A DNA stretch of 64,000 nucleotides from Lathyrus oleraceus (GCF_024323335.1 NC_066580.1:84243391-84307390); one strand, 5' to 3'. Positions 19,501 through 32,120 are shown, counted from the first letter of the stretch. The notes: generated by a model not told the origin, from the letters alone. Translations and numbers: made by a program.

Positions 19501-21485
19501 TTGGTTGCTGTTTTAGGATTTTTCCATCTTTTTGACCCTAGGCTAGTCCTAGTGGTCATGTTACTTACATTTGAATGTGATTGTGGCTTTTCAGGTGAAG
19601 AAGTTAAGGATTAAGGAAATTGTCTCACATTTGGGATGTTTTGCTTGATACTTGTAAACTAATGTGGCTGTTTTGTAGGATGTTGGTCCACATGGACTTG
19701 TGCTATGCACATCATTGGGATTGTTAATTGATCATTATATTGTTGTCTGATTATGAATGGGATGCTGATTCTGTTTGACTTTTGTACAGGTACACTTAGT
19801 TGCTCAGTTCTCTTAAGAACTTGCATTGCTTTGCTTATAAGCAATTGGCATTGAGGTATAGAACCTTCTTCTTCATGTAGTCTGGAGACCCGGCTGTTAC
19901 CGGGCCGGGCAAATTGTCTGAAGTCCTCCTTAAGAGGCAATGCTTGTGTATGTTTATATTTGTCCCAAGCAGGAAAAGTCCTCGTTTGAGGCAATTGGTG
20001 GAAGGTAGGGATAAGCAATCTATCCCCCACTATTCAGTGAGTCTTCTCCTTGCTCCCATTACATGGTTGTAGCATTGAGATCCAAGCCCAAGATCTTGTA
20101 CATTGTACAGTCGAGCCTATGTCCTGAGCGTAGAAGGGTCCCCCCATTCTGGACCCACGCTCCCTTGTCCGATGCTCTCTCTGACTTGAGATAGAAGCAA
20201 TGAGGCACACCCCTCATCACCTTTCATCTAGCTTCACCTTAGCCCCTCAATGGCAAGGTTAAGAGCTAACCTGACCCCGATACAGAGGCTTGTTTGTTGA
20301 GGTTGATATGACCCCTCGACTAAAGCCTAACCCTGATGTTTGAGCCCCTTGTTGGTGTGTTTATTTCATGCTGTATATGTTTGTGTGGTGTGATTGTATC
20401 CCCTAGGTTTGCTAGACTCCGCGTAGTCTCGTTTGCATGTCAATTAAGGTAGCACGGTTCCTTCGTATAGGACTTCCTTTCTTGCTTGAGCTTTCCTAAA
20501 ACACAAACAAACATTATCCCCTCTTAAGGATACGTCAACTCCTTCTACTACAGGTGAGTAAGTCTCCCAAGGTCGAGCATCAGGTAGATTGCGTAGTGAC
20601 GTCGTCCACTTAAAAAACACAAACCAACAGGAATAGTTTAGCCGAACTACGGCAACTCTGATTCTCATGTCCAGATGAGATACGTAGGCACGAGATGCGA
20701 TGTCTTGTCGAGTTTGACTAACAACTAACACTAATTCTTTTCTCTCGCCCTCGTTGCGATTGAGACCTCCCCTTTCTCTTGCCCTAGTTGCAATCGAGAC
20801 CCTTCTTCTTGTTGCGTGCTTGGTAGCTGATGTAAGTCCATTGAGTGGCATTCGGGTGTCAGTGTGGGTTTGTTGGGTTCGGATGCTGGCATAAGTCCAG
20901 TGATTGGCTGTCGGGCTCCACGTTTGCCCTTTTGTGTGTGTTTTGGTTCGGATGCTGACATAAGTCCAGTGATTGGCGTTCAGGCTCCACGTTTGCCATT
21001 GCCTGTGTTTGTCTGTGTGCGTGTTAGCCGAGCTACGAATGCTCTGATTCTCCTTCGTCCAAAGGAGATACGTATGCATAGGATGCGACATCCTAGCGAG
21101 CATGTTTTCCCCCAGTCCGAACTACTTTGACTCTGATGTCTATGTTTGATAGACTAAGTAGGCCCAGGATGCGATATCCTGCCGAGTCAGTTTCAGTCTG
21201 CTTTCTTGTGTCTCCTTCAGCCTGTATAGATGTTTATTTGAGCAGTGTTTTAGCAACCAATTTCCCTTCCTATTGTGCGTGGATCCCGTCGAGTACGCCG
21301 GATGCGTAGGGGTGCTAATACCTTCCCTTCGCATAACCGACTCCCGATCCCATTCTCTTTGGTCGCGAGACCATGCTTTTTCCAGGTTTACTCTGAGCGT
21401 TTCCTTTCCCTCTTCTGGGATAAATAACGCACGGTGGCGGCTCTGTTGTTCTTGTTTTCCCGCCGGTTTTTCGCGTAATGCGACA
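16539..21485 (+). repeat. 3' LTR of element 1, 4947 bp
   Basis: It starts TGTAGCACC after the polypurine tract and ends TGCGACA. From 17746 it repeats window bases 1-3739. The first 1.2 kb is unique here because the matching part of the 5' LTR is off-window. The next bases, CATGT, would be the target duplication, but the left flank is not visible. Confidence 0.95.
17561..17580 (+). promoter_or_regulatory. Candidate TATA region in the element 1 LTR
   Basis: CATATATATATTTAATT is followed about 35-130 bp downstream by a CT/CA-rich stretch with ACTCTCAC and CTCTCATCTCTCA, which is typical of plant transcript leaders. A second candidate, TATATAAAC, is at 16918. Neither is tested, and the pair leaves the start site uncertain. 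Confidence 0.4.
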
Positions 21486-22353
21486 CATGTGATTGATGGA
21501 TTTTGTTATGGTTCGTGGAACCGATGATTATGGAACCGATCATATATTCAGATGTGTGTTTTCTGTGGTGGTACACATCTCTATTGGTATGCTTAGACGT
21601 GTAAGCATTGGGATGTGGGACCAATGATTCGAGCCTCAATTGGGTTTGAGCCCCAACCATGGCGGACATGGGGGAAAGGTGGACACCAAAGTGGGATAAG
21701 GCCCATACGATGAAACATACTCAAAGTGGGTAAAGTCCCATACGAGTGATGGTTCTCAAAGTGGGTTTAAGTCCCATAGGGGAACCGGATATCCACCGCG
21801 AAAGTCGAATCATACGAGTATGCATGAACCGGGCCTGGCTTAGATGTAAGTTCGTTCGGGAATTGATGTTTCATGATCTGAATAATGATCGTGGTTGAGT
21901 TATCAGAACTCAAATGCATGTTGCCATACAATTGCGAGATAGCTTCCCCATCGCTCAAGTATTCGTTCCCTTGTTGACTTGAGTTGGATATGAGTTGAAT
22001 ATTGGTTAGAAAACCATGTAGAGCCGAGTGGACCCATAGGATAGGAGAACTCACTGAGATTATTATCTCATCCCATTATTATTGTTATTTTTTAGGTATT
22101 CCTTACAGGTTGTTATGGATGTTTCAAGGGACACAGTTATTCGGATCTTCCGCTGTGGAGTTGTGTGCAGTGAAGATATTGCACATAGTTCTTAGATTTT
22201 TATTGTTTAGGCATTATTGTATAACATGTTCCATTGATGTTTTAGTTTGGACATGTATATATATTGATGCCATTAGGAACTTATGTTGGATCAGTACCAA
22301 TTATTAACACCTGTATGATATTATTCTAGATATATATTATACGGGTTGTTACA
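21486..22353 (+). repeat. 3' part of a Tekay-like 5' LTR, broken by element 1
   Basis: The segment ends ACGGGTTGTTACA, followed by GT and a tRNA-iMet primer site, which is the usual 5' LTR-PBS junction of chromoviruses. Its left part is separated by element 1 and is outside the window. It holds no gene. At about 21680-21785 it has three diverged copies of a 40-45 bp unit with CAAAGTGGG and AAGTCCCATA words. Confidence 0.75.
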
Positions 22354-22355
22354 GT

Positions 22356-22367
22356 TGGTATCAGAGC
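22356..22367 (+). promoter_or_regulatory. Primer binding site, tRNA-iMet type (Tekay-like relic)
   Basis: TGGTATCAGAGC is complementary to the 3' end of initiator tRNA-Met and lies two bases after an LTR ending TTGTTACA. This arrangement is standard for plant Ty3-gypsy chromoviruses. Confidence 0.85.
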
Positions 22368-22953
22368 AGGTCGATTCTCGACCTAGCCTTGAAACATCAT
22401 AAGTAAATATACTCTTGCCTCATATGTGTGTTTAGCCAACATGATTCTTAATATCACTGTATGTAGTATTGGGCCTGATCAACCGAATATTATGTGCTTG
22501 GTAGGTAGGATCATGGTTGAGCGACCACGAGGACTCCGAAGTGTGGGTGGAACTTGTGCTTTGAGACTAGGCTCAAGCCAAGAGTTAGAAAGTAAGGATA
22601 ACTAGGTAGCCCAGATGAAGTTTCAGAGAAGTTGTGATTTGGGTATTATGGAATTGAAGAGTAGTGTATCATTCAAGCGATTCTGCGGTGTTAAAGAGTT
22701 GAGAAGTTGAGGATCTCTATTGGATGAATTGTCAGAGCTTTGAGAAAGGTGTGAATTGCTAGTGGAGTAAGATATACTCACTGAGATGGAATAAGTATTG
22801 TGAGTAATTCCGTATGGTAAAGGAGAAAGGATGGTTATGTTACGCATATGTCATAAGGTCTGGAAGTGAGGTAGTGTATCAGTGTTTTAGTTTCTAAGGC
22901 CACTAAAATATTTTGGAAGAACGAGAGTACTTCATGGAGTATATATTTGGAAG
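22368..22953 (+). pseudogene. Internal region of the Tekay-like relic, left part
   Basis: No frame resembling gag is visible and stop codons occur in all frames. The region continues at 27825 once the solo LTR and one target copy are removed. Confidence 0.5.
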
Positions 22954-22958
22954 GGTAC
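22954..22958 (+). repeat. Target site duplication GGTAC, left copy
   Basis: GGTAC directly precedes the TG of the solo LTR and recurs directly after its terminal CA at 27820-27824. Five bases is the usual Ty3-gypsy duplication length. Confidence 0.9.
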
Positions 22959-25900
22959 TGTAAGACCCCAATTTTGGCCCTAAGATCCCTTATGGCATTG
23001 CATTTGCATAGCCTCAAGGATCATGAGCATCTTGGTTCCCCTTGCCTTTGGGTGGGACTCCTTGTGAGTGGTTTGAGATCACCAGGCATGCTTGAATTGT
23101 ATATCATTGCTTTTATTATTTTGTTTACTAACCAAAAGCACAAAAATATGTCACTAACATCTTTTGTTTGTAGCTTGAGCAATCACAAGGTTCAAAGCTT
23201 CTAGGAGATCATCTGTGTAATGACATGGCCAAGGGAAGATGAAAGCAAGCATGGTAATGGTTCCCTCATCCACCAAATGTTCTTCCTTGGCATCTCAATT
23301 CATCATTTTGATCAAAGCAAGTCAAAGGGTTTGAATGTTGTTTCTCAAGGAAACCCTAATTCATCTGTGTACAACAATGCCTTGCTCCTGAAGCAACCTC
23401 AGCCCATGGTCAAATATAATCAAGGGGAGTTCTTTAATTCATCATTTCATGCATATTTGAACTTATTTGAGTGTCCTCAATCATTAATTCATCAAGATAT
23501 GGGTTGTGGACTTGAGAAGTTGATCAGTCAATTCATCTGACTATTTTGAAATACACTGAGACCTAAATTTTTATGTGTTGATCAAATGGAGATGATTCCA
23601 AAAGCAAAATTGTTCTTAAGGACAATATGAAAAACTTTAATGTTCATAAAAAATTGATGTGAAGCTTGTAAGGTCATCATCCATTCCAATACATTATAGG
23701 TCATTTTGACTTAAACCCTAATTTTGGGTCAACTTCCCAAGGACATAACTCATTCATTTTTTATGATTTTGAGGTAGGGCCAAATTCATTGGAAAGCTTA
23801 AGATGTCTAATTCAAATTTTATATTGAACAAAATTTCAAAATCTCAAAGTAAATACATGTGATAATGCAAGACATTATAGGTCTTTTTGGACCAAATGCA
23901 TTAAAAGGCAAAAAAGTCCAACTTCAAGTGGCCATAACTCTTTCATCAAAAATCCAAATGATGCAAAATTTAAGTCCATTTTGATTGTATTGGAAATATA
24001 TACAACTTTGATGTTGGAAGTTTTTTCATTTATGGCTTGCATCATTGAAACATAGGGGTTGAACATTGGCCAAATTTGGAAACCTTGCCTTGACATGTTT
24101 TGCACATTACACTTTAAACACAAATTTCACTAGTTTCCACACTTCAAATGGATTTTTGCCCAACATAACAATTGTTCCTTACATCAAGACCTTTCCAACC
24201 ATTACCCACATGCTTATGTTTGGATTTTCTGATTGGCATTTTCGAAGAGGTGAATGTTTAGGTTCAATTATGGAATTCACATCATAACTTCATGCACAAG
24301 CCAATGCAACTCTAATCACACGTCCAAACCATTGGCATTTGAGTTCAGCTTGCATTTTCATCCATTTTTGGGCTTTACACGCACCTGTACAGGCCCATGC
24401 ATGAAGAGTCCAAGTTCCATGCACACGAGTTTTCTCCTTGCTTGCATCAGCCTTGGCTATAAATAGCATGCTTCATTCTCTTCAAAAACCAACCTAATGG
24501 CGCCTGAAGCTCTGCACAAGTGAAATCCCAACCTCCATTAAAGGAATTCTGAGTTTTCCATTTCAATTTTACAGTTCAGATTTCAACTTCATTTGTTGAT
24601 CTTTGAATTCAAATTCCTAAGCCTTGCTTCCTTGTTACCTCAAGAACACATTGCACACAAGAATTGGAGTGGATCAAGAGCTGTAAAGCTGCACTTCAAA
24701 GGTTGTTGTTCAAACTTATTTGCTTTGAATCTCTTATTTCTTTGATCTATTTTCCTGGCCAAATTTTTTTCTGAAGTCCTCACTTGAGAGGCAAGCTAGT
24801 GGTAGTTTCAATTTTGTTTTTCTTTGATCTGCATTTTTCATACCTGAATCTTCCACCTCAGATTTCTCAACCTATAGGAATCTTGAATGTGATTCAAGGT
24901 TACAGGGGTGATGTACATCACCCCAGCTTCATTTTGGTATAAGGATCGTGCAAAATGGTGAAGGTTTGAAAACCTGTAAATTTGGCCGGAATTTGGAAGC
25001 TCACCGGAGAAGAAGGTGACTCCGGTGGCCGTCCATTGCCAGTTTGAATCTGGATCGTTGGATCTCATCTCCAGATTCAATCTCAGCCTTTGATTGTTAT
25101 GACTTTTTTTAATTCTTTGTGTGACGCGTTTGACCAAGGTTCACCATGAGCGCGCGCTTCAGGACCATCAGATTGGCCATGTCAATTAATGAACGTGATC
25201 CAACGCTTCCTGATTTTCCACATTTTATAATTTCTGATTTTATTTTCTTTAATTCCCTTTTATTTCAAAAATTCATAACTCTCTCATTTTTAATCTAAAA
25301 AACATGGGACCAATTGCATTAGTCTCCAAATAACTTCTAGTTTCTTAAAATGATTTTTAATATTTTTTATTTGGTCATTTGATATTTTTTATGAATTTTC
25401 TCTTTTCTGGTTGTTTTTAATTCATTTTAATTAGTTTTTGATATTCAAAAAATACAAAAATATTTTCCTAACCTATTTGAATGATGATGAATCTACGAAA
25501 ATATTCTCATCAATTTTTTAATTAATTTGAGATTTATTTGAGATTTTAGTTCAATTAGGTTATTTTTATTCATTTTTAATTGATTAAAAATAGTTTCTGA
25601 CTTTTAAAAATGCTGAATTTTTTGGTCAAACTTTGTTTGACCTTGTTGAAGTTAGGATAAATCACTTAGGCTTTTCAAAGTTGATTTGAAGTGATTTTGA
25701 AGTTTGACCTTTTCTTTTATTTTTAATTCAAGTTTAATTTTAAATATTAAAAATGCCAAAAATATTTTGTTCATTTCTTGACTTCCAATCTTCATCTCAT
25801 TTCTGTTTTTGATTGTTTGACTTTGACTTTCAATGTTATTGGTCAACATATGATGATTGGTACATTTTATTTCACTTAATGCATTTTTACTTTTTCCATT

Positions 25901-27819
25901 TTATTTCCATTATTCATCTCCTTCTTCTTCTTCTTCTTTTTTTTCCTTTTTGATCAATGAGTTGAAGGTTGATAAGTTAGCATTGAATAGGGAGACTTAA
26001 TCTTCCTTGATCCAAATCTAATTCATCTTGATCAATTGATCAAGTGAATGACTTTGCATTAAGGATAGGTTGTTTCCTAAATTATGCAAAAGACTTAAAC
26101 CAATACAAGATCAATTCTCTTCTTCTTTTTGGCATGGCAAGTTGTTGGAACTTGGTTCATTAATCAAGACTTATAACTTGTGTTGTTGCCTACATTATTA
26201 TTGACCGGCCTCAGATAGTTGTGACTTCTACATAAGTCCAATTACGATTGCTTAACATAGCGCTAAATTTGCCTTATGGCATACTAACTACTAACCATTA
26301 ACCATTAACATTTACTTTATGCACTTTACTTTTATGCAATTTACTATTCTTGCACATATTATTCATTTGCTTTTTCCTTTGCTCATTGGAGCACATGTTT
26401 ATGTTAATGCCGTTTGCCTTTTGCCCACTTGGGTATATAATTGTGTATATATCTTTTGTGCTTGTGTTTGTCTGTTTGTTGTGAACCAAATGCAAAAAAT
26501 TGGACAATATGGACTTAGACTTTAGGACCTTACCCAAGCAAATGGAGTTTGAAGAGCAACTAGGCATTGGGCCTTTAGAATGCTTAATGTTGAAGATAAC
26601 TTTGAAAGGACCATATTCTAAACTTCCTCTTGTCCATTCTTTGATTGTATTATAGAACTTTTTGATGTGTGTGTTCCTTTGTGCTAGGATTTCCAACTTG
26701 AGCCTAATTGAGGAACCATTACCATGAGCTTCTAAGAGAGAGGAATCCAAGAGACCTTGAGGAGCCTTATCCAAGAATTCATTGATTGTTGATTGCTTGA
26801 GTTTATGCTTTGTTTGATTGCTTATTCCAAAGGATGGGAGCTACTTGGATCATCAATATGATCTCAAGAGAGGAACTCCTTATGTGGTTTTGTTTTCTTA
26901 TCCCTTACCTCTTGTATACTTAGGGTCTTAGTCATTCTTCTTATTCTATCCACTCTAACCCAAGCCAAAACTTTTGTGCAAACATTTAACTTTTGTTTTC
27001 AACATTAGAAACCTAAGCCTTATGCTTTTGATTTTCAAACTTTCTTTCCATCATACTCATTTTGAATTGAATCTTTAAGTCAACTTTGACCATTTTGTAT
27101 ATACTTCTAATTGGTAAATATAACCCATTAAAATGACTTTTGTGGTTTCAATGGCCACTTTCTAATCTAAACTTTCCATAACCTTTAGCTATTAGGTTTG
27201 AGTTATCTTTGTGGTAGATGCAATACTCACCTATATCCTTAGTGATGGACAATGAGTCTTCCATACTTATTATAGGGTTAACCCCTCACTAGCATGTTGA
27301 AGTTATCCTCACATGGTGGATTTGTGGTTTTGGTTTGAGTTTTCTCCCTTGGATAACAAAAGCCCTTAAGGCTTTTGGACCAATCAATTCACCAACTTAT
27401 TTTGAGATTTTTACCCCGAACTACGAGGTTTTAATCCTAATCTTTTTTAAGATGGTACGTAGGCAATGGGTTTATCCATTCAAACACAAAATGTAAATAA
27501 ACTTGTATATTCTCTTCTCATCTCTTCAATCATGTTTGCACAAACAAATTTTCACAAAAAATACCAACCTTACAACAAATGTGAAAAGGGCTCCCTAGGA
27601 GTACCTAGGATGTTTTGGGTGCCTAACACCTTCCCATTACATAACCAACCCCTTACCCAGATCTCTGACTCCCTTTTACTAGTTTTTGTTAAAACTTTTA
27701 GGTTTTTGTTCGCTTTCTAACCATTCCTTTGGATAAATAGAAGTGCGGTGGCGACTCGACTTGTATGGCTTACCTTGGATTTAGTCAATATCTCTAATGG
27801 TAACGAATACCCCGCTACA
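22959..27819 (+). mobile_element. Solo Ogre LTR, 4861 bp, same family as element 2
   Basis: It starts TGTAAGACCCC and ends ACCCCGCTACA. The minus-strand LTR of element 2 (36789 to 32121) has the same termini and extended similarity. No internal region is attached at either end, and a perfect GGTAC duplication flanks it, so it is a solo LTR left by LTR-LTR recombination. Its orientation is opposite to element 2. It contains no credible gene. A TATAAATAG box lies near the middle, and the A+T-rich stretch 25200-26000 contains TTC/CTT microsatellite at 25920-25950. Confidence 0.93.
24458..24466 (+). promoter_or_regulatory. TATA box in the solo LTR
   Basis: TATAAATAG at LTR position about 1500, followed by a CT/CA-rich leader-like sequence. 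The homologous LTR of element 2 has TATAAATA at the matching place (35261-35268, minus), so the box is conserved between copies. Confidence 0.65.
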
Positions 27820-27824
27820 GGTAC
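27820..27824 (+). repeat. Target site duplication GGTAC, right copy
   Basis: Matches 22954-22958 exactly and abuts the solo LTR end. Confidence 0.9.
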
Positions 27825-30680
27825 CTTGCAAGTGGTTAAGAACATGAGGGATAAGGACGTTCAGTTTTGTTGGGAGCCTAAAGTAGTGGTGAAGTCTAAG
27901 GAGAGACTCGAGGACATGGCTGCCTATTCCAAGTGAAACATGTATGGACCAAATGGAGGTTAGAAGCTAAACCAAGTATGTTCAGTCTTAGAAGGGAGAT
28001 CGGATTTGGAATAGCTCAGCAGTGGTTCAGTGTTAGTAAGAGACCATTATGGAATGTTGAGTTACCTAAGGATCAATTATAAGAGTTTGTGTGGAGAGGG
28101 AGAACACACATTATATAGTAATGGAAGCTCCTGTGAGTTTTGGTTGTAGGAGATTTGGTTAAGGAGAGGAGAAAGTAAGTAGGATTTAAGGAATTCTAGT
28201 AGGATGGTTTTGTAATTGGAACTAGGAGAATTACCATGGAAAGACAAGTGAACACCGAGTGTGGAAGTAGTGTCGATGTTACAATACAACCATTGTAATG
28301 GGGTTCATTTTAGATAAAGGTACAATGGGACCATTAAGATTCATTAAGACGAAGTTATAGGCTTGTAGTTGATGATTGCTCACATCGAGGATTTCTAGAG
28401 TATGTAGTGGAGTGGAGGAAGTTATACCGTGGTATTAAGAGAAGTATGTGATAGTAGCATTATGGTCACAAGTAAGTGTAATGGATTCCTTGTCTTGAGA
28501 TGGATGTAAAGTAACATACATTTTGTTGAGTAGTGAGTCTTGTATTTTAAGAAGTTGAGTTGGCGATAGACAACAAAAGATAAGCTAAGCTGGAGCATAT
28601 GGACTAAGTGTAGAATGTTGAATATGTTATGTTGTAAGAGCTTATTAGGAGACAATGAGGATTGTCCGTAGCAAGTCATCTAGACAAGTAACCCCAGTAT
28701 GATGAAGGGTGTAGTAGGTATTGGTTTAGAAGAAAATTCCAGTCATAAGTGTGTGGCAATGATAAGGTTCATCTTAAGTGAATTTTATTTGGATTGCAAG
28801 AGTAACAGTGGCTTATTAGAAGTCTAGTTGTTATTTATCTTCTTGAGAAGTGTTTGGTTGGTTGGTCACGGAGTATAAACATTCACACCGTGTTGGAGCT
28901 AGGGGTGTCTTAAATGTCATAAGTGTATCGTTATGGGTGTACAAATTGAGGATGGAGTTACAAGTCACCACAAGTTAGATTGGTAGTTTTGAAATCGGGA
29001 TTTATGAAGGTGTAGTGCGTAGTTGGTCATCTGTAGAGATATCATGGAAGTCAGACGTGTGGGAAAACCAACCTGGTGAACCATGCTCAGTTTAAGTAAG
29101 TCTGGGAAGTACCACTATTATGATTATGAATAAATATACGGAATAGATTTGGAAGAGACCTACTAAGTGGTGATCTGGAAGAGATTAGTCAGGTATATGG
29201 TATGTATTGACAAGGTGTAAATTGGTTAGCCGAAATATGGAATTCAATCATTTCTTGGATTCATGGCTTCGGATGAGGACCTCCAGGAGAGTAGTATTTT
29301 TGTATACGATGATACTCTACCCTATTGGAAGGATTCACGAGTTATACTTCTAAGAAGGAACGAGGATAAGATATTCTTGAAGTTAAACATGTAACTCGGA
29401 CTGTATATTAGTAAGAGCATGAGCTAAGATTATGGAAGATGGGACGGGACGATTGAGATGAATGATTTTGGGATACGAAGTGAAATGTTATCTCTAGATG
29501 TGTGTGAAATATTATGTGTCACTCTATGAAGTGTATAGACACTCATAGTTACGTTCTAGATTGCTTAAGTTCCCTAGAAGTGGTGTTTTGTTGATGAATT
29601 AAAGTTCCTTGATGGTGTTATGTTGTTTTGGTCGAGATCATGTGTCGGGAGAAATCTTGAATGAATCAAAGCCCTACAAGAGGATTTGATATGGAATATA
29701 GTACCCAGAACTGGATATTATCAAAATAGTTTGGTTTAGCTGCATCGAACACGTGATGAATTTGGATGTTCTATGTTTTTATGGTTGTAGTGATGTAACT
29801 CCTGGATACCTATCTTCTGAAGAGTGTTGGTCTTATTCTAAACTTTTGTGAGTCATCAAGGAAGTTATTCTACTAATGGAAGTCGGTAAGGTTCTAGTAC
29901 CATTTTGGATAGTAGGCACTCTAGAGGATAAATGTGTTTCTATGTAGACTGTCAGCTAACTAGTAGTGCCTAGGAATCCCAAGTGTTCCACTGTCGGAAT
30001 CAGAATAGCACAACGGAAGGTGATAGAAGAAAGAGCTCAAACAAGTCTGTGGGGATCAGGGAGATAGTTACTCGTAAGAATGGAGGTAAGGATAAGAGTA
30101 AGACAACCTCATGCTAATGGTTATATCTCATTGGAGTAGTACGAGAGAAGGGAAACAATTGGAGTAGAGGCTTGCAGCATGTAGCATTATCAGATCAAGT
30201 GAAGTTTATAAGATTATCGATAGATGGATTACAAGTTGTCGCATTTGTTGAAGGAATAATAAGAGAAGAGTAGTCAATATTGCGTGTGGTTAAGGAATCA
30301 ATAAATTTTCTTATGAATAATTAATGAGTATTGATTAACCAGGTCAAGATAAGATGTCGTAATTATGTTTTGTGTAACTTAGTGCAAGGAAGGGAAGTTG
30401 TGGTTTCCGGGAGGAAAGCGACCAACTAATGTTGAGCGGTATATCAGATAAATTAAGTGGGAGCAAGTCTAAATGTTAATCCAATATCAGGATAAGATTA
30501 TGATGGAAATCAAGAAGTTTCAAGAGTTCATGAAAGAAGGAAATTTGTCAGTAAGGACAAGTTAGAAGAATGAGTATGTCAGAGGTTTGGAATCGAAGCG
30601 AAGTTAAGTGTTGATCTAAGACGTTGATACAAGAATTGTTTGTTTGTTGAGTGAAGGAAATTCGGGGGCGAATTTCAACT
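27825..30680 (+). pseudogene. Internal region of the Tekay-like relic, right part
   Basis: 2.86 kb without a long ORF and without motifs of gag, protease, RT or integrase that I can recognise. A short open run at 27826-27936 and an RT-like hint at about 29305-29400 are too weak to name. With the left part, the internal region is only about 3.5 kb, short for an autonomous chromovirus. It is therefore either deeply decayed or a large non-autonomous derivative. Confidence 0.5.
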
Positions 30681-30694
30681 TAAGGGGGGGAGAA
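30681..30694 (+). promoter_or_regulatory. Polypurine tract of the Tekay-like relic
   Basis: TAAGGGGGGGAGAA follows AAATTCGGGGGCGAATTTCA, the usual end of chromovirus internal regions, and precedes TATAATATCCC, the LTR start with TG changed to TA. Confidence 0.75.
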
Positions 30695-30985
30695 TATAAT
30701 ATCCCATATTACCTTAAATGCTCAATTAGTTCTCAATTGGGATCAATTGAGTTCCTGTGTACTCTATCTTTTGTTAGTTGCAACAATTGGAACTCCTATG
30801 TGCTCTAAATATTGTCAATTGGGACCAATAGAGTAACCAGTGAACTCTGAAGAGATTAATTATTAATAAAAGAGACAGACCAATATTAATAAGTACAAGA
30901 GAGGATATTTTTCGTAACATTAATAATTGGTCAATTGGTACTGGAAGATGAAATATCAATTGGGATATTTTTACTACTACCTAAT

Positions 30986-31102
<117 letters not shown>

Positions 31103-31654
31103 TATTTTATGTATTATGTGTGGTGGAAAAGAAAAGAAAGGATAAGGATAAGAAGAGTAGGTAGGGAAGTGGAGAGATATCAGAAAGAAAAGAAAGAAAG
31201 GGAAGAGGAGAGAAAGTGGAAAAGAGAAAGAGGAAGAAGAGAAGAAGAGGAAGGAAGTAAGAAGATGGAAAATCTCATGAAGATCATGTCCATCACCACC
31301 ATCATCTCATCTTCATCATCACCAACTCCATCTCCATGTGTCCAAGGTGAGTTCTTAGATAGATTTAGCATTTGAGGGAAAATAACCTATGTTTGGGGGG
31401 TTAGGATTTGTATGAATTTGTGATGAACTTGTTGTGTTCATACTTCTCATCCATGATATGTGTTGATATCATGTTGTTATTGTTGAAGTTGTGATTCTTG
31501 AGTGTTTGATGCTTATGTGTTTTGTTGTTGAAGTTATGGAGGTCAATCACATGAATTCATAAAAATATAAGTTATTCATGAAATATTCCATGAATCATGA
31601 GTTGATCATGTATTGACATGAATTAATTAATTGATAAATTAAAATATGTCACCA

Positions 31655-31711
31655 ATGGGATTCAAACCCAGGACCTCCTTGGAATTGTACAAGCCTTACC
31701 ACTAGGCCAAA
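31655..31711 (-). other. tRNA-like pol III box pair (SINE head or tRNA relic)
   Basis: On the minus strand TGGCCTAGTGGTAAGG (A-box-like, 31709-31694) is followed 40 bases on by GGGTTTGAATCCC (B-box-like, 31669-31657). Spacing and sequence fit the internal promoter of a tRNA or tRNA-derived SINE. No full cloverleaf is apparent, so it is not called as a tRNA gene. Confidence 0.5.
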
Positions 31712-31978
31712 GATGTTATTGTTGAATACTTATGCAATGAATAAATGTTAATCTAAATCTTGATTAAGATAGATTAATGAATTAATTGAGGATTATAACT
31801 CTGTTTTGGACACGGACAGATGCGTTAGAAGGATAACGAAAAAGGCTATCATTATTATACCATGTTATAGTATATTATGTGTCTTACAAATCCTATGAAT
31901 TATATTATGATGAATGTTAAACATTGGTGATATGTTTGATTGTGAAATTACATGATTAAAAACCTTACAAATATGAGT

Positions 31979-32120
31979 GAGGAAACTTAGGAGAATAACT
32001 TGATTAATAACTTAGAAAATATGATCTAGGTTATGGAATATGTGTGGTATATGTATGAGAATACGGTATTTATTCGTACGACGCTTATGTGGAGGAAACT
32101 TAGGAGAATAACTTGATTAA
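31979..32120 (+). repeat. 29 bp direct repeat with 113 bp period, cut by element 2
   Basis: The 29 bases at 31979-32007 (GAGGAAACTTAGG...TTGATTAA) recur at 32092-32120, and the second copy ends exactly at the element 2 LTR. It is probably a tandem duplication interrupted by the insertion. Confidence 0.7.

Larger units (their letters stand above)
1..21485 (+). mobile_element. Element 1: Tat/Ogre-like Ty3-gypsy LTR retrotransposon, nearly complete
   Basis: The first 3739 bases recur at 17746-21485 with an offset of 17745-17746, which defines a long LTR pair. Between the LTRs lie, in order, a tRNA-Arg-type primer site, gag-protease, an intron-like gap, an RT-RNase H-integrase ORF, a long non-coding spacer and a polypurine tract, so the element is on the plus strand. 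The 3' LTR starts TGTAGCACC and ends TGCGACA. About 1.2 kb of the 5' LTR lies left of the window, giving a total of about 22.7 kb. LTR size, the spacer, the intron and an archaeal-type RNase H place it in the Tat/Ogre group. It lacks the ORF1 that typical Ogre elements carry between the PBS and gag. It sits in the LTR of a Tekay-like element. Confidence 0.95.

Noticed and set aside
27748..27936. 62-codon ORF across the solo LTR end
   Set aside because: It spans the LTR border and target duplication, so it cannot be an ancestral gene. The part after 27825 is too short to assign.
29305..29400. RT-like hint (YDDTL followed by KIFLKLN) in the Tekay-like relic
   Set aside because: One short match in one frame with stops nearby and no supporting motifs; it could be chance.
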